Assembly (NCBI GenBank): GCA_030673265.1
Contig: DAOVJK010000045.1
Location: 1-14,230 of the forward strand
Reading direction: 5' to 3'
DNA from: Pseudomonadota bacterium
Lineage (GTDB): Bacteria; Desulfobacterota; Desulfobulbia; Desulfobulbales; JAGXFP01
DNA: 14,230 nt
The number at the start of each line of letters is the position of its first letter. Positions within the stretch are counted from its first letter, which is position 1. The notes beneath the pieces are model-generated. The model worked only from the letters and a program-made list of their open reading frames with translations. It had not been told where the DNA came from and did not search any database. Made by a program: the position numbers and the translations under genes. Below are positions 13,906 to 14,230 of the stretch, piece by piece.

Positions 13906-14230
13906 ATGCGACCTCGATTAAGCTCAGTTTATATTGTCTTTTTGACTCTTTTATCCATCATAACCTTCTCCGGGCAATGTTACGCCGTGGTTTATGGCTA
14001 TATCCCCAACAGCACTGACAATAATTTATCCGTCATAAACACTGAAGATAGTGCAGCCGTCATAACTCCGATACCCGTCGGCACTGCTCCGACAGGGGTC
14101 GCTACCGCGCCCGCCGGGGACTACGTCTATGTGACCAACAGATCTGCCGCCACCTTATCACAGATAGATCCTCAGACCAGAGTTGAAATCATACATACCA
14201 TCGGAACAGACCCAATCGGAGTTGCAGTGA
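13906..14230 (+). CDS. YVTN beta-propeller repeat protein, 5' part only
   Basis: The first 108 residues of an exported protein running off the right edge. There is a signal peptide (MRPRLSSVYIVFLTLLSIIT, then FSGQCYA as the probable cleavage region). The mature part begins VVYGYIPNSTDNNLSVINTE and shows the YVTN family repeat pattern: PVGTAPTGVATAPAGDYVYVTN at about 57-78, followed by SQIDPQTR and TIGTDPIGVAV. YVTN proteins are secreted or surface beta-propellers whose ligands are generally unknown. It lies 239 bases after the small lipoprotein gene and is likely a separate transcription unit. No strong Shine-Dalgarno precedes the ATG (AGGTTAAG is distant). There is no sequence reason to link it to the lipid operon. 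Confidence 0.85.
   Translation, partial: MRPRLSSVYIVFLTLLSIITFSGQCYAVVYGYIPNSTDNNLSVINTEDSAAVITPIPVGTAPTGVATAPAGDYVYVTNRSAATLSQIDPQTRVEIIHTIGTDPIGVAV

Overview
The window comes from a Gram-negative bacterium. It encodes outer-membrane-type lipoproteins, two LpxL/HtrB-family acyltransferases, CsgG/FlgO-like and FlgT-like periplasmic proteins and many signal peptides, at moderate GC. Cobalamin-binding-type radical SAM enzymes next to fatty-acid-synthase-like genes would fit an anaerobic deltaproteobacterium (Desulfobacterota-like). That is inference; no marker gene is present to prove it.

Layout: from about 12.3 kb down to base 1 everything real reads on the minus strand, tightly packed and often overlapping. 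In transcription order it encodes a lipoprotein; a short, active-site-less ketosynthase-like protein; two radical SAM enzymes with B12-binding-type N-termini; a short open frame that looks like a frameshifted tail of the second of these; a family 2 glycosyltransferase fused to a DUF2062 membrane domain; an LpxL-type acyltransferase; an acyl carrier protein; a complete ketosynthase; a second Cys-less ketosynthase-like protein (chain-length-factor-like); a BamE-like periplasmic protein; a FlgT-like protein; a FlgO/CsgG-like protein; and the N-terminal part of a FabG-type ketoreductase running off the left edge. On the plus strand, divergently from about 12.47 kb, are a second LpxL-type acyltransferase, a small lipoprotein, a 239-base gap, and the start of a YVTN-repeat secreted protein running off the right edge.

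Reading the parts together (inference): ACP, ketosynthase, ketosynthase-like partner and ketoreductase form a type II fatty-acid/polyketide-like chain builder. The two radical SAM enzymes may modify the chain, the acyltransferase and glycosyltransferase may move it onto a lipid or sugar carrier, and the exported proteins may act in the envelope. The enzyme classes recall aryl-polyene-type clusters (KS, CLF-like KS, ACP, LpxL-like acyltransferase, GT2, FabG, lipoproteins). The FabF/ACP plus tandem radical SAM combination recalls the candidate ladderane clusters. The two Cys-less ketosynthase relatives, the HX4Q acyltransferase and the FlgO/FlgT pair away from flagellar genes make this look like a distinct, probably uncharacterised lipid or polyene pathway. 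The product cannot be read from this window.

No tRNA, rRNA, CRISPR array, insertion sequence or integrase was seen. No gene-free stretch exceeds 300 bases.
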